A stretch of DNA of 64,000 nt from Acidobacteriota bacterium (GTDB taxonomy: Bacteria > Pseudomonadota > Alphaproteobacteria > Caulobacterales > Hyphomonadaceae): NCBI GenBank assembly GCA_016712445.1, contig JADJRB010000003.1, positions 124,001 through 188,000 on the forward strand, written 5' to 3'. The notes under the pieces are model-generated. The model was not told where the DNA came from and made no database searches. It worked only from the letters and a program-made list of their open reading frames with translations. Shown here one piece after another: positions 17,582-26,995 of this stretch. A program made the position numbers and the translations under genes. The number at the start of each line of letters is the position of its first letter. Positions within the stretch are counted from its first letter, which is position 1.

Positions 17582-19105
17582 ATGAAGCTGCCTTCTGCCT
17601 GGCCGGCCTGGCTTTCCCTTGAGCGTATCGCCAAGCTGCCCGCGAAGATCGCCGGGCGGCTTCCGGTGCTGCCTGAGGATATCCGCTTCCCGATCCCCGA
17701 CCGTGTGCGCAAGGCGATGCCGGTCTTCGTGCGCACGACGACCTTCAAGCTGGCGCTGCTCTACAGCTTGATGATCGCCGCCTTTTCGGGCGCCTTGCTG
17801 GCCTATCTCTACTATTCGACCGTCTACTACATCCGGGTCGAGTCCGAACGGCGGATCACGGTCGAGTTCGAGCAGCTTGCCAACGCCTACTATACCGGCG
17901 GCATGCAGCGCCTCAGCCAGTCCGTGTTCGAACGGATGACGCTGTCAGGCTCGCCCTTTTACTACTACCTGGAAGACACGTCCGGCCGAAAGATCGCCGG
18001 CCACTTCCCCCGCCTTCCGGATGACCCGCCAGAGTCGGGTATGAAGACGGTCTATTTCGATTTCGAACTGCCACAGCCCGATGGCTCGAAGGTGCTCCGA
18101 CCGGCAGCGGGCCGTATCGTGCGACTGCGCGACAACGGCGGCGCCCTGATGGTGGCCTTCGACACGGCGCAGCAAACCGTTATCGTTGACCGCATCCAGA
18201 GCGCCATCCTCGTCGCGGCGCCGGTGGCCCTGATCCTCTCCTTGTTCGGCGGCGTTCTGATCACGCGCGGCGCGGCGCGGCGCGCGGAGGAACTTGCCAA
18301 GACCGCGGAGGCGGTAATCGGCGGCGAGCTCAGCCGGCGTGTGCCGGTGCGCGGAACCGGTGACGAATTCGACCGCCTCGCGCAGCGGATCAATGCGATG
18401 CTCGACCAGATCGGCAAGCTCGTCGAAGCATCACAGAACACCGGCAATGCCATCGCACACGACCTGCGCTCGCCGCTCACCCGCCTGCGCAACCGGCTCG
18501 AGATTGCGCTGACAAAGCCGATGACGGAAGAAGACGCCAACAACACGCTCGGCGAAACCGTGGAAGAAGTCGACCGCGTGCTGGACACGTTCAATGCCAT
18601 CCTGCGTCTCGCGCGCCTTGATGCGGGTACGGAAGGTCTGCGTGTGCGCATGGACCTCAGCGAAGTGGCCGAGGAGCTCGCCGAGCTGTTCGACCCCGCC
18701 TGCGAGGAAGCCGGCCTCACCTTCAGGAGCCAGATCACGCGCAACCAGCTGGTACTGGGTGACCGCGAGCTGATCGGACAGGCAATTTCAAACCTGATCG
18801 ACAACGCCATCAAATACACGCCGGCTGGCGGCTCGATCTCGCTCAGCGTGACACGCGGCCCGGAGGCCATGATCGACCTGACCGTTCTGGACACCGGCCC
18901 TGGCATTCCGGACGGCGAACGGAGCAAGGTGATCGAGCGGTTCCACCGCATGGACTCGGCGCGCACCCAGCCGGGATCGGGGTTAGGCCTGTCGCTGGTG
19001 CAGTCGGTGGCCGATCTTCACGGCGGCGAACTGGTACTTGCCGACGGCACAGGCCCGAAAGAGACGCCCGGTCTCAAAGCAACGCTCAGGCTTCCGCGGG
19101 CCTGA
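17582..19105 (+). CDS. Membrane sensor histidine kinase, partner of the upstream regulator
   Basis: A 507-residue kinase with two membrane spans (~57-80 and ~205-230) around a periplasmic sensor domain, then a HAMP domain. The DHp helix carries the phospho-acceptor His in NAIAHDLRSPLTRLRNRLE. The catalytic domain has the N box (NLIDNAIKYTP) and G boxes (DTGPGIPDGE and GSGLGLSLVQ). The 3' end overlaps the 3' end of ccmF on the opposite strand by 20 bases (19086-19105), which marks a likely inversion breakpoint. Confidence 0.92.
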   Translation: MKLPSAWPAWLSLERIAKLPAKIAGRLPVLPEDIRFPIPDRVRKAMPVFVRTTTFKLALLYSLMIAAFSGALLAYLYYSTVYYIRVESERRITVEFEQLANAYYTGGMQRLSQSVFERMTLSGSPFYYYLEDTSGRKIAGHFPRLPDDPPESGMKTVYFDFELPQPDGSKVLRPAAGRIVRLRDNGGALMVAFDTAQQTVIVDRIQSAILVAAPVALILSLFGGVLITRGAARRAEELAKTAEAVIGGELSRRVPVRGTGDEFDRLAQRINAMLDQIGKLVEASQNTGNAIAHDLRSPLTRLRNRLEIALTKPMTEEDANNTLGETVEEVDRVLDTFNAILRLARLDAGTEGLRVRMDLSEVAEELAELFDPACEEAGLTFRSQITRNQLVLGDRELIGQAISNLIDNAIKYTPAGGSISLSVTRGPEAMIDLTVLDTGPGIPDGERSKVIERFHRMDSARTQPGSGLGLSLVQSVADLHGGELVLADGTGPKETPGLKATLRLPRA

Positions 19106-20984
19106 CCCGGCGCACCGGCCATAGGCCGAGCAGCGCGCCAAAACCGATCAGCACGACGCCCAGATAGATGAAGTCGATCAGCGGGTTGAAGTAAACGCGG
19201 AACACCCAGCGCGGCTCGCCATCCACTTCGCGCGCATCTCCCAGCGCGGCGTAGAGGTCGCCTGTGCCAGTCTTGTGGATCGCCGTTTCGGTCGTCGGCA
19301 TTCTTGCTGCGGGATAGTAGCGCTTCATCGGCTCGAGGATGGCACTTGCGCTGCCTTTGCGGGCGTTCAGTACAGCGCGGTCTGCATACCAGTTTGGTCC
19401 TTCGACCGAGCGTACGTCGTCGAGCGTTATGGTCCAGCCGGCAACGGTGCCCGAGCCGCCGGCTGGCAGGGCAAGTGTCGCCTCGTAGCGTCCCGTGGTC
19501 TCGACGACCGCGCCGATCACGAACAGCCCGAGGCCGATATGCGCCAGGGTCATCGACCAGACACGGCGCGGCAGCTTGAACACACGGCCCGGCGCGATCG
19601 CGCGGCGCTTCAGTTCCCAGACCGCGCCGAATACCAGCCATGCGCCAATCGCCAGTCCGAACGCGGCCCCGGCGGGAATATCCAGCGGGCCAACACCGAG
19701 CAGCACGAATGCCAGCACCAGCGCAGCGCCGCCGCCTGCCCAGCGCAGCCAGCCCTTCACATCTGCCTTGCCCCACGCCCAGGCCTGCACGACCGGGAGA
19801 AGGATCAGGATGAGCACAAGGATGGGCACGAAGGTGAGATTGAAATAGGGCTCTCCCACCGAGACGGTGCGCCCGAACGATTCCGCGATCAACGGGAACA
19901 GCGTGCCGAGCAGCACGGTCAACGCTGCCACAATCAGCACGACGTTGTTGGCCATCAGCGCGCCTTCGCGGCTGATCAGGGTCCAGGCCTTGCCGCCTTC
20001 GAGCTTTGGCGCCCGCCACGCGAACAGGCCGAGGGCGAACCCGCCATAGACCAGCAATCCTGTCAGCAGCAGCGTCCCGCGCTCGGGGTCCACCGCAAAG
20101 GCGTGCACCGATGTCAGCACACCGGACCGGACGAGGAAGGCGCCGAGGATGGAGAAGAGGAATGCCAGGACGGCAAGCAACGCAGTCCAGGCGGCGAAGC
20201 CTTCGCGTTTCTCCGTCACGACTACCGAGTGGAGCAGCGCCGCCCCGATCAGCCAGGGCATGAGGGATGCATTCTCGACCGGGTCCCAGAACCACCAGCC
20301 ACCCCAGCCGAGTTCGTAATAGGCCCAGTAGGAGCCAAGCGCGATGCCTATGGTCAAAGGTGCGAACGCCGCCAGCGACCAGATGCGAGCCTCCTTCGCC
20401 CAGATCCGGTCGATACGCCCTTCGAGCAGCCCGGCAGCGGCAAGCGCAAAGACGAACGAATAGCCGACATATCCGAGATAGAGCATCGGCGGGTGGATCG
20501 CGAGCGCCGGGTCCTGCAGCAGCGGATTGAGGCCGGCGCCCTGGAAAGGCGCGGGGTCAAGCCGAAGGTAGGGCGAGGACGCGAACAGCAGGTAGGCCAG
20601 TGCGCCGCTCGCGAGCAGGCCCTGGATCCCCAGCGCGCGCGCTTCGAACGTCTCGCGGCCGGTCGACATCAGCGCCGCCGCAGCCGCCCCGAAGCCGAGC
20701 GTGACAAGGCACCAGAGCGCCATTGAGCCCTCATGGTTGCCCCATGCGCCAGCAATCTTGTAGGCGAGCGGCTTCAGCGTGTGCGAATTGTTGGCGACCA
20801 GTGCCACTGAAAAGTCAGACGTGACGAAGGCGTGTATGATCGTCAGGAATGAAAGGGCCATCAGGCCGAACGCGGAAATCGCGGCGAGCCCCGCCGCACG
20901 GCGAGCGCCCCTGAAGCCGAAGACGCCCTGTGCGAGCGACAGGGCGAGCGCAAGGAAGGCGGCGAAATGGCCGGCCTCGATCAT
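19086..20984 (-). CDS. ccmF: Cytochrome c haem lyase subunit CcmF/CycK
   Basis: A 632-residue membrane protein of ~15 spans. The haem-handling WWD motif is clear (WGGWWFWDPVENASLMPW), with flanking histidines in SHTLKPL and SVVVTEKRE. It works with CcmH and CcmI to attach haem delivered by CcmE to apocytochrome c in the periplasm. The start overlaps the ccmE stop by 4 bases. In most alphaproteobacteria ccmH follows directly. Here the end of the gene instead runs 20 bases into the end of the convergent histidine kinase gene. Confidence 0.96.
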   Translation of the reverse strand: MIEAGHFAAFLALALSLAQGVFGFRGARRAAGLAAISAFGLMALSFLTIIHAFVTSDFSVALVANNSHTLKPLAYKIAGAWGNHEGSMALWCLVTLGFGAAAAALMSTGRETFEARALGIQGLLASGALAYLLFASSPYLRLDPAPFQGAGLNPLLQDPALAIHPPMLYLGYVGYSFVFALAAAGLLEGRIDRIWAKEARIWSLAAFAPLTIGIALGSYWAYYELGWGGWWFWDPVENASLMPWLIGAALLHSVVVTEKREGFAAWTALLAVLAFLFSILGAFLVRSGVLTSVHAFAVDPERGTLLLTGLLVYGGFALGLFAWRAPKLEGGKAWTLISREGALMANNVVLIVAALTVLLGTLFPLIAESFGRTVSVGEPYFNLTFVPILVLILILLPVVQAWAWGKADVKGWLRWAGGGAALVLAFVLLGVGPLDIPAGAAFGLAIGAWLVFGAVWELKRRAIAPGRVFKLPRRVWSMTLAHIGLGLFVIGAVVETTGRYEATLALPAGGSGTVAGWTITLDDVRSVEGPNWYADRAVLNARKGSASAILEPMKRYYPAARMPTTETAIHKTGTGDLYAALGDAREVDGEPRWVFRVYFNPLIDFIYLGVVLIGFGALLGLWPVRRVRPAEA

Positions 20985-21406
20985 CCGCCCGCCTCGAGCG
21001 GTTTCAATTCGCGCGGCTGGTAATTCTCGTCATGCTTCGCCAGCAACTGACGTGCGGTGAAGCTGCCGTCGGGATTGAATGCGCCGGTGGCCACCACCCC
21101 TTGCCCTTCACGGAAAAGGTCAGGCGCAACACCGGTAAAGCGAACGGTGATCGTGTTCGGGCTGTTGTCGATGACCGTGAATTGCATCGTCGCGCCGCCA
21201 TCCTCATAGGTCAGGGTGCCGGGCTCGACCCAACCGCCCACCTTGACCACCCGGCCAGCCTTGGGAAGGCCGTTCTCAGCCAAGATCTGCGGCGTGTAGA
21301 AAAGGTTTACGTTCGCGCGACACGCATAAAAGGTCAAAGACATCGACGCCACTAGAAAGGCAGCGGTCAGGAGAAAGGTGTAGAGTCGGCGGGTCCGGGC
21401 GCGCAT
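20981..21406 (-). CDS. ccmE: Haem chaperone CcmE/CycJ
   Basis: A 141-residue protein with one N-terminal membrane anchor and an OB-fold periplasmic domain. The covalent haem-binding His lies in LLAKHDENYQP, the HxxxY motif at the C-terminal end. It carries haem to the CcmFH lyase. It is the middle gene of the leftward ccmI-ccmE-ccmF operon and overlaps ccmF by 4 bases. A 61-base gap separates it from ccmI. Confidence 0.96.
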   Translation of the reverse strand: MRARTRRLYTFLLTAAFLVASMSLTFYACRANVNLFYTPQILAENGLPKAGRVVKVGGWVEPGTLTYEDGGATMQFTVIDNSPNTITVRFTGVAPDLFREGQGVVATGAFNPDGSFTARQLLAKHDENYQPRELKPLEAGG

Positions 21407-21467
21407 CCGGCTTGTATACGGCCCACCGGCCGGTTTGGGGAGTGCGGCAGATGCAGCGGCGCGCCGC

Positions 21468-22082
21468 CTATTGCGGCGGTGAGACCTCGCCGCCCTGCCC
21501 GATTGCCTCGATCATGCCCCGGAATCGCTCGCGGCGGGGGTCATCTTCCGGGAGCCGTGCGTAGATATAGCGCATGGCTTGTTCCGCCTTTTCCTGGTCG
21601 CCCGCCTGAGCCGCGCCCATGGCAGCCCACATGCCCGCACGCACCTGCGTTTCGTCGAGCTGGTAGGCTCGTGCATACAGGCGCGTCGCATCCGCCCCGA
21701 CCGCGCCGCCGCTCAGTTCAACCAGCACGTCGGCGAGCGCCAGCAAGGCCGGCACATAATCCTCATTGCGCCGCAAGGCGGACTGGTAGGCCCGAAGCGC
21801 GTCCTCAGGACGGCCCTGGGCGCGCAGCATCTCACCGATGAAGAAGTGCGGCTCCGGCGCTTCCGGCTGGTCGCGGACAGCTTGTTCCAGCCGCGACAGC
21901 ACCTCTGCCTGCGTAAGCGATTCCGGATCGCTGGCGATTTTCGCCGCCAGTGCCGCCTGCCGCGCCTCCATGGGCGCGTCTTCCATGCCGGGCTTTCCCA
22001 CGACGACATAGCCCGCCACACCAAGCGCCAGGCACACCGCCAGGACAATGGTATTCGAACGCGAGAGGATGCCAGCCATCAT
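21468..22082 (-). CDS. ccmI: CcmI/CycH-like TPR protein of cytochrome c maturation
   Basis: A 204-residue protein with one N-terminal membrane segment and a TPR-type helical domain (EPHFFIGEMLRAQGRPEDALRAYQSALR is a clear repeat). It probably holds the apocytochrome c C-terminus for CcmFH. It is shorter than E. coli-type CcmI proteins, but this is normal for some alphaproteobacteria. ATG 22082 or 22079 are both possible. The start overlaps the feuQ-like kinase stop, so the kinase pair and ccm genes may share a transcript. Confidence 0.88.
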   Translation of the reverse strand: MMAGILSRSNTIVLAVCLALGVAGYVVVGKPGMEDAPMEARQAALAAKIASDPESLTQAEVLSRLEQAVRDQPEAPEPHFFIGEMLRAQGRPEDALRAYQSALRRNEDYVPALLALADVLVELSGGAVGADATRLYARAYQLDETQVRAGMWAAMGAAQAGDQEKAEQAMRYIYARLPEDDPRRERFRGMIEAIGQGGEVSPPQ

Positions 22083-23509
22083 GGGCGCGGGAACCGCAAT
22101 GTTGCGCGCAGGCCGCCCGATGCGGCCTCGCCGAGTTCAAGCTGGCCCTTATGCAATTCGGCGAGTTCCTTGACAATCGACAGACCCAGCCCGGTACCGG
22201 GCGTCGTCTCGTCGAGGCGCACGCCGCGCTTCAAGGCAGCGGCGCGTTCGCTCTTGGACAAGCCCTTGCCATCATCCTCCACCGCAATGGACAGTTCCTG
22301 TGGCCGGTCGCTGATCGTCACCTTGACTTCGGTTGCCGCCCATTTGCAGGCGTTCTCCATCAGGTTTCCGATCATCTCCTCGAAGTCCTGCTTCTCGCCC
22401 CGGAACACCGCAGACGCGCCGCCCTCCACGGTGACATCGATCCCCTTGGCATCAAACAACCGGTTGAGCAGCCGGGCAAGCCCGTCGATCACCGGCCGGA
22501 CGTCCGTGCGCGCACCGATCGTTTCCGCCCGCGCGGCCATGCGTGCGCGCTTCAGATAGTGTTCGACATTGGTCTGCATGGCTTCCGCCTGGCGGCGCAC
22601 GACATCGTCCAGCTGTGTCTGACCGGCCGCTTCGTTCTTGAGCACCGCGAGCGGCGTTTTCAGCGCGTGCGCGAGATTGCCGACATGTGTGCGGGCACGC
22701 TCGACCACTTCGCGGTTGTGCTCAATCAACATGTTGAGCTCTTCCGTCAACGGACGAACCTCTGCTGGATAGTCGCCGACGAGCTTTTGCGCCTCTCCCT
22801 CGCGCACCTTCGCGATATCCGACTGGAGGCGCGTCAGCGGATTGAGGGAATACCGGATACCGAGCACCATGGCCGCAAATACGCCGCCGAAAAGGGCGAT
22901 CATCGTGCCGAACAGCAGGTTGCGGAACTGCCGCGCGGCGTTGTCGCTGGGTGTTCGGTCTGCAGCTGCGAGCAGGATCAACGGCGTCGGCCGGTTCTCG
23001 ATCACGATCGCCTGCACCGCCACGCGCGAGCGCTGGTCGGCCGGCCCGGCATAGTTGCCGAACTGTGTGACGCCCGGCGCGGCCGCCGCGCGCGCAACAA
23101 GCTCCGGCGTAACCGGCACGTCTTCATCCCAAAGGCTCTTCGAGCGGAAGTCGCCGGCGATCGACATGTCGGGATTGAGCCCCACCACCGCCCAGTATTG
23201 TCCCGAATACTGCGTCTGGAAGCGCGCATCGCTCGGGAAGAAGTCCCGGTCAGTATTGGTGATCCGGCCGTCGGCGAGGAAAGCATCTTCGCGGATCAGC
23301 TCGCGCGAAAGGGTGATGAGCGTTTCCTGCAGGTCCTGCTCGACCAGCGAAAGCGTCTGCGCGCGGTAGACAGCCGACAGGGCGAGCGCGCCGCCGATAA
23401 GCACGAAAACGCCCCATATCGCCGCTGCGATGGTGATCCGCCGCGCGAGCGATACGCTCGACCAACGGTCGATCAGGCTCTTTCGGGCAGGTTCAGCGGC
23501 CTCGCTCAT
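22079..23509 (-). CDS. feuQ: FeuQ/PhoQ-like sensor histidine kinase
   Basis: A 476-residue kinase with two membrane spans (~22-42 and ~195-215) around a periplasmic domain of about 150 residues. HAMP follows, then the phospho-acceptor His in NLAHALKTPLAVLKNE, the N box NLMENACKWAA and G boxes VEDDGKG and GTGLGLSIVK. It is placed directly before ccmI. As known from rhizobia, feuPQ adjoins cycHJKL, and I assign the name by that synteny plus similarity of layout. Its DHp motif HALKTPL is PhoQ-like. Confidence 0.82.
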   Translation of the reverse strand: MSEAAEPARKSLIDRWSSVSLARRITIAAAIWGVFVLIGGALALSAVYRAQTLSLVEQDLQETLITLSRELIREDAFLADGRITNTDRDFFPSDARFQTQYSGQYWAVVGLNPDMSIAGDFRSKSLWDEDVPVTPELVARAAAAPGVTQFGNYAGPADQRSRVAVQAIVIENRPTPLILLAAADRTPSDNAARQFRNLLFGTMIALFGGVFAAMVLGIRYSLNPLTRLQSDIAKVREGEAQKLVGDYPAEVRPLTEELNMLIEHNREVVERARTHVGNLAHALKTPLAVLKNEAAGQTQLDDVVRRQAEAMQTNVEHYLKRARMAARAETIGARTDVRPVIDGLARLLNRLFDAKGIDVTVEGGASAVFRGEKQDFEEMIGNLMENACKWAATEVKVTISDRPQELSIAVEDDGKGLSKSERAAALKRGVRLDETTPGTGLGLSIVKELAELHKGQLELGEAASGGLRATLRFPRP

Positions 23510-23534
23510 GGAGGCGGTCTAGCCTGCATTTGCC

Positions 23535-24218
23535 TCAGCCCGCAACGCGCGCTTCGTCCTGCGGCACGATCAGGCGGTATCCCAATCCGCTCTCGGTCTG
23601 GATGCGGTCCTGGCCGATCTTGCGGCGCAGACGGCCGATGAAGACTTCGATCGTGTTGGAGTCGCGGTCGAAGTCCTGATCGTAGATATGCTCGACCAAC
23701 TCGGTACGCGGCACGACTCGGCCCTGATGGTGCATCAGGTAGGAAAGCACGCGGTACTCGTGCGCCGTCAGCTTGATCGGCTCGCCGTTCACGGTCGCCC
23801 GCGCGGCCCGGGTATCGACCATCAGCTTGCCGCACTCCAGCGTCGCCGCAGAGTGGCCGGTCGCCCGGCGCAGCAGGGCGCGCAGGCGGGCCAGCAGCTC
23901 CTCGGTGATGAAGGGCTTGGTGAGGTAATCGTCGGCCCCGGCATCAAAGCCCGCCACCTTCTCGCTCCACTGGTCGCGGGCAGTCAGGATCAGCACCGGG
24001 AAAGCTTTGCCCTCCTTGCGCCAGCTCTTGAGCACGCTCACGCCGTCAATCTTTGGCAGGCCGAGGTCGAGGATCACGGCGTCATAGGGTTCGGTCTCGC
24101 CGAGGAACTGGCCGTCTTCGCCGTCTGCGGCGAGGTCGACGGCATAGCCGGCCTGTGACAGCGCATCCGCCAGCTGGCGGCGCAGGTCTGCATCGTCTTC
24201 GACAACAAGGATTCTCAT
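23535..24218 (-). CDS. feuP: FeuP/PhoP-like response regulator
   Basis: A 227-residue OmpR-family regulator. The receiver shows DD at 8-9, the phospho-Asp in AVILDLGLP, Thr in LILTARD and Lys in LTKPF. The winged-helix domain has the recognition segment NTIEVFIGRLRRKIG. It lies 25 bases before feuQ. The PepSY gene is just upstream, and a similar small periplasmic protein is used as kinase modulator in several PhoPQ-type systems. Rhizobial FeuP affects iron uptake and osmoadaptation. Confidence 0.85.
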   Translation of the reverse strand: MRILVVEDDADLRRQLADALSQAGYAVDLAADGEDGQFLGETEPYDAVILDLGLPKIDGVSVLKSWRKEGKAFPVLILTARDQWSEKVAGFDAGADDYLTKPFITEELLARLRALLRRATGHSAATLECGKLMVDTRAARATVNGEPIKLTAHEYRVLSYLMHHQGRVVPRTELVEHIYDQDFDRDSNTIEVFIGRLRRKIGQDRIQTESGLGYRLIVPQDEARVAG

Positions 24219-24253
24219 CTCACCTTACCTCTTCAATCGTTCAGGGGTCTGCG

Positions 24254-24652
24254 TCAGCCGCCGCGACGGTCGATGACCGCGCCGGTCTGTGCATCCACGG
24301 TCACGTGCACCTTGCGACCGTCTTCCGTCAGCCAGTCAATTTCATAGACTGCACCGCCTGCTTCCTGCGAGTAAAGGTCTGCGCCAAGCTGGTAACCACC
24401 ATATTCGCGCTTCAGGTTCTGGAAAATCCGGCTCAGCGGAACCGTGCGGCCTTCCTTGACCGCGTCGCGGGCCTGGCCCGGCGAGAACTGGTTGCCCCAG
24501 CCCGGATCCTGCACCTGCGCGACCGGTCCGCCGGTCCACTCGGCCTGTTCGGCTCGCTGGTCGCGGTCCCTGCCTTTACCCTTGCCGTCCGCGAACGCGG
24601 CGGGCGTGAGCATCAGGCTGATGGCTGCAAGGAGGACAAGGGTACGTTTCAT
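24254..24652 (-). CDS. Secreted PepSY-domain protein
   Basis: A 132-residue protein. ATG 24652 is chosen because it follows GGGGG and starts a signal peptide (MKRTLVLLAAISLMLTPAAFA). The longer upstream extension lacks sense. The C-terminal PepSY-like fold is visible in VYEIDWLTEDGRKVHVTVDAQTGAVIDRRGG. It lies 35 bases before feuP on the same strand, so it may be the first gene of the feuPQ operon and act as a periplasmic inhibitor or signal protein for the kinase. This role is an inference from context. Confidence 0.85.
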   Translation of the reverse strand: MKRTLVLLAAISLMLTPAAFADGKGKGRDRDQRAEQAEWTGGPVAQVQDPGWGNQFSPGQARDAVKEGRTVPLSRIFQNLKREYGGYQLGADLYSQEAGGAVYEIDWLTEDGRKVHVTVDAQTGAVIDRRGG

Positions 24653-24716
24653 GAGCCCCCATATGCTGGGAAGGCTCTGAACGTTAAGTGAATGGTGCAG
24701 TTCAGGTTCAGTCAGC

Positions 24717-25136
24717 TTAGCGCCAGCCCCCGAGGATCGCGCCGGCCACCAGGTAGCCAAGCAGGAGGTGGATCGCGTCCATCATCAATAGCCCTTTCTT
24801 TTCAGGGCTGTAGACGAACGAGTAGAGCCGCGTCGCCATCACGATGAAGAACCAGATCTGGAAGGCCCAGAGCACCCCGTCCATCAGGCTGTCGACCCGT
24901 GCCGCCTTGAATACCAGTGCCAGCCCGATCGCCGTGAGAATCGGCATGACCGGCGAGATGGCCATCTTCCACATGTGCGGCTTCAGCTGCTCCCTGGAAT
25001 ATCCGGACAGCCGCAGCCACAGGCCTGAGAACAGCGCTCCGTAGATCAGGAAGCCGACGGCGTAAATGGCAGCTGCCGCCGCAAGCACCGCCAGCCAGTT
25101 GTCACCTGCCGTGTACACAATATCCGTTGGCGGCAT
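24717..25136 (-). CDS. DUF1761-like four-span membrane protein
   Basis: A 139-residue protein with four hydrophobic segments (about 15-38, 60-80, 87-105 and 115-137). The order, the WLRLSGYS-type loop and the size fit the DUF1761 family, whose function is unknown. It is transcribed in the same direction as the PepSY/feuPQ genes, with a 64-base gap. Confidence 0.7.
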   Translation of the reverse strand: MPPTDIVYTAGDNWLAVLAAAAAIYAVGFLIYGALFSGLWLRLSGYSREQLKPHMWKMAISPVMPILTAIGLALVFKAARVDSLMDGVLWAFQIWFFIVMATRLYSFVYSPEKKGLLMMDAIHLLLGYLVAGAILGGWR

Positions 25137-25205
25137 GTTTCCCTCCCCGGTCCTGCCTCAGGGAGGGAAGCTACGCCTGCGGCGGAAGGCTGTCGAGGCG
25201 GCTCC

Positions 25206-26888
25206 CTAGAGACGCGAAGCCTTCAGCTCCACATCGGCATAGGCCCATACCTCCTCGAAGTGATGGCGCAAGTGCATCGCTTCCTCGGTCTCGCCCTGCG
25301 CCTCAAGCGCCAGCGACAATCCCGCCATCGACCAGCCATTGTGCGGATAGTCGGCAAGGTCCTTGCGGTAGACCGCTTCGGCCTCCTCGTACTTCTGCGC
25401 TCTCATCAGCGCCTCGCCGAGCGATTGCCGGGTCGGGTAATACCAGAAAGGCGGCTCGGTATAGGGCAGTGAATCCTGCAGCGCGACGGCTTCGCCGAAG
25501 AGTGCGATGGACTCGTCTGCTTTCCCGTCGGCCGAGGCGATCTCTCCGAGAAGGAGCTTGTCGGCGATGTTCAGCAGGAGGCTCGCGGGGTAGTCGTTGG
25601 TGTCCATGAACTGGATCTGGACAGTGTCCTTCACCTTCGCCAGTTCGACCTGTTCGCCCTTCGCGAGATCGGGCTGGCCTGACCGCGCGAACGCCACGCC
25701 GCGCGCGTAATGCCAGATGGCGTTGGAATAATCGAGGTCAGCCGGCGGCGCGTCCATCGCGAGGATTTCGTTCCACTTGCCGAACTGCACATGCGCCAGC
25801 ATCGGCACGGTCTTGAAGAACTCGATCGTCGGAAATTCCTTGATCTGTTCGATACGCACATTGTCCGCCAGCTTCTGCGCCGTTTCCAGCGCAAGCGCGC
25901 TCTGCCCCGACATGCTCGCCGCCGCCCAGAGGAAGTGGACATTGTGCGGATAGTAGAGCGCCGGATAGAAACCCTGCGCGTTGCATTGCGCAATATAGGC
26001 TTCATCCACCTTCGCCGCCTGGATATTGGCCTGCGCCGCGTCCTCATACCGGCCGACCCGCCAGAAAATGTGCGCCGGCATGTGAACGAGGTGGCCGGAG
26101 CCCGGCACCAGCGTGTAGAGCCGGTCGGCCTCGTCCTCGGCTCGTCCTGCATCAGATGAAGCCTCGACCGCATGCAGGTAGAGATGCAACGCCAACGGAT
26201 GATCCGGCGAACGCGCGAGGATCGTCTCCAGCGCATCGATCACCTTCACCGTCTCAGGCTTCGGTTCTCCGTCTGCGGACCAATAGTCCCACGGCATGGT
26301 GTTCATCCAGGCTTCGGCGTACATCGCCGCGGCATCGTCATCCAGTGGATGCGCCGCCACATAGGCGCCCATAGCTTCTGCATACGCGATGTCCTGCGGC
26401 TCGCGGGCGGCCTCGAAATCAGCGCTGTAGCGTGTCTCCAGCGCCTCGATCAGCGCCTGCTCGGCGGGCGTGGCGTTGGCTTTCAGCGCCGCCGCGCGCT
26501 TGACCGCCTTGTAGGCCGCTTCCCGGTCGGCGGGAGACATCACGGCCCGGCCCTTGCTTGTCACGTTGATGTTCGGTCCGGTCGCGAGCGCCTCGCCCCA
26601 GAAGCACATGGCGCAGGAGGGATCGAGTTTCTGCGCCGCGCGGAATGACCGGATGCTTTCGGCATGGTTGAACCCGAACGCGAGCACCATGCCCTGGTCG
26701 AAATACTTCTGCGCATCCGGGTTCGCCGTCGTGATCTCGCGGTGGAAAGTGCCCATGCCTTCAAACAGCGGCGCGCCGGCGCGTTCGGCAAGCGACGGTT
26801 CAGGCGCCGTGCCGGTCCAGTTCTGGATGGATTGGCAACCGGACAGCGCAATCAGGCTGGCGGCAGCAAAAAGGTATCTGGTTTTCAT
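25206..26888 (-). CDS. TPR-repeat lipoprotein
   Basis: A 560-residue protein. ATG 26888 starts a lipoprotein signal with lipobox LSGC. Helical repeats run through the protein, and segments such as ALRxxx and PSCAMCFWGEALATGPNIN are typical of a widespread family of secreted TPR proteins with a CxxCFWGEA motif. It is likely anchored in the outer membrane. The biochemical role is unknown. The first ORF codon 15 bases upstream was rejected, as it would place five residues before the signal peptide. Confidence 0.85.
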   Translation of the reverse strand: MKTRYLFAAASLIALSGCQSIQNWTGTAPEPSLAERAGAPLFEGMGTFHREITTANPDAQKYFDQGMVLAFGFNHAESIRSFRAAQKLDPSCAMCFWGEALATGPNINVTSKGRAVMSPADREAAYKAVKRAAALKANATPAEQALIEALETRYSADFEAAREPQDIAYAEAMGAYVAAHPLDDDAAAMYAEAWMNTMPWDYWSADGEPKPETVKVIDALETILARSPDHPLALHLYLHAVEASSDAGRAEDEADRLYTLVPGSGHLVHMPAHIFWRVGRYEDAAQANIQAAKVDEAYIAQCNAQGFYPALYYPHNVHFLWAAASMSGQSALALETAQKLADNVRIEQIKEFPTIEFFKTVPMLAHVQFGKWNEILAMDAPPADLDYSNAIWHYARGVAFARSGQPDLAKGEQVELAKVKDTVQIQFMDTNDYPASLLLNIADKLLLGEIASADGKADESIALFGEAVALQDSLPYTEPPFWYYPTRQSLGEALMRAQKYEEAEAVYRKDLADYPHNGWSMAGLSLALEAQGETEEAMHLRHHFEEVWAYADVELKASRL

Positions 26889-26995
26889 GTGATGCGTCCC
26901 CATCAGCGGGCGATCCGTTGGCGGACGGCCCTCAATATTCCGATGGCATTATCGTATCACGTTTCCGCGCCAGTGGGGAGGAATACCGGCGAGCG

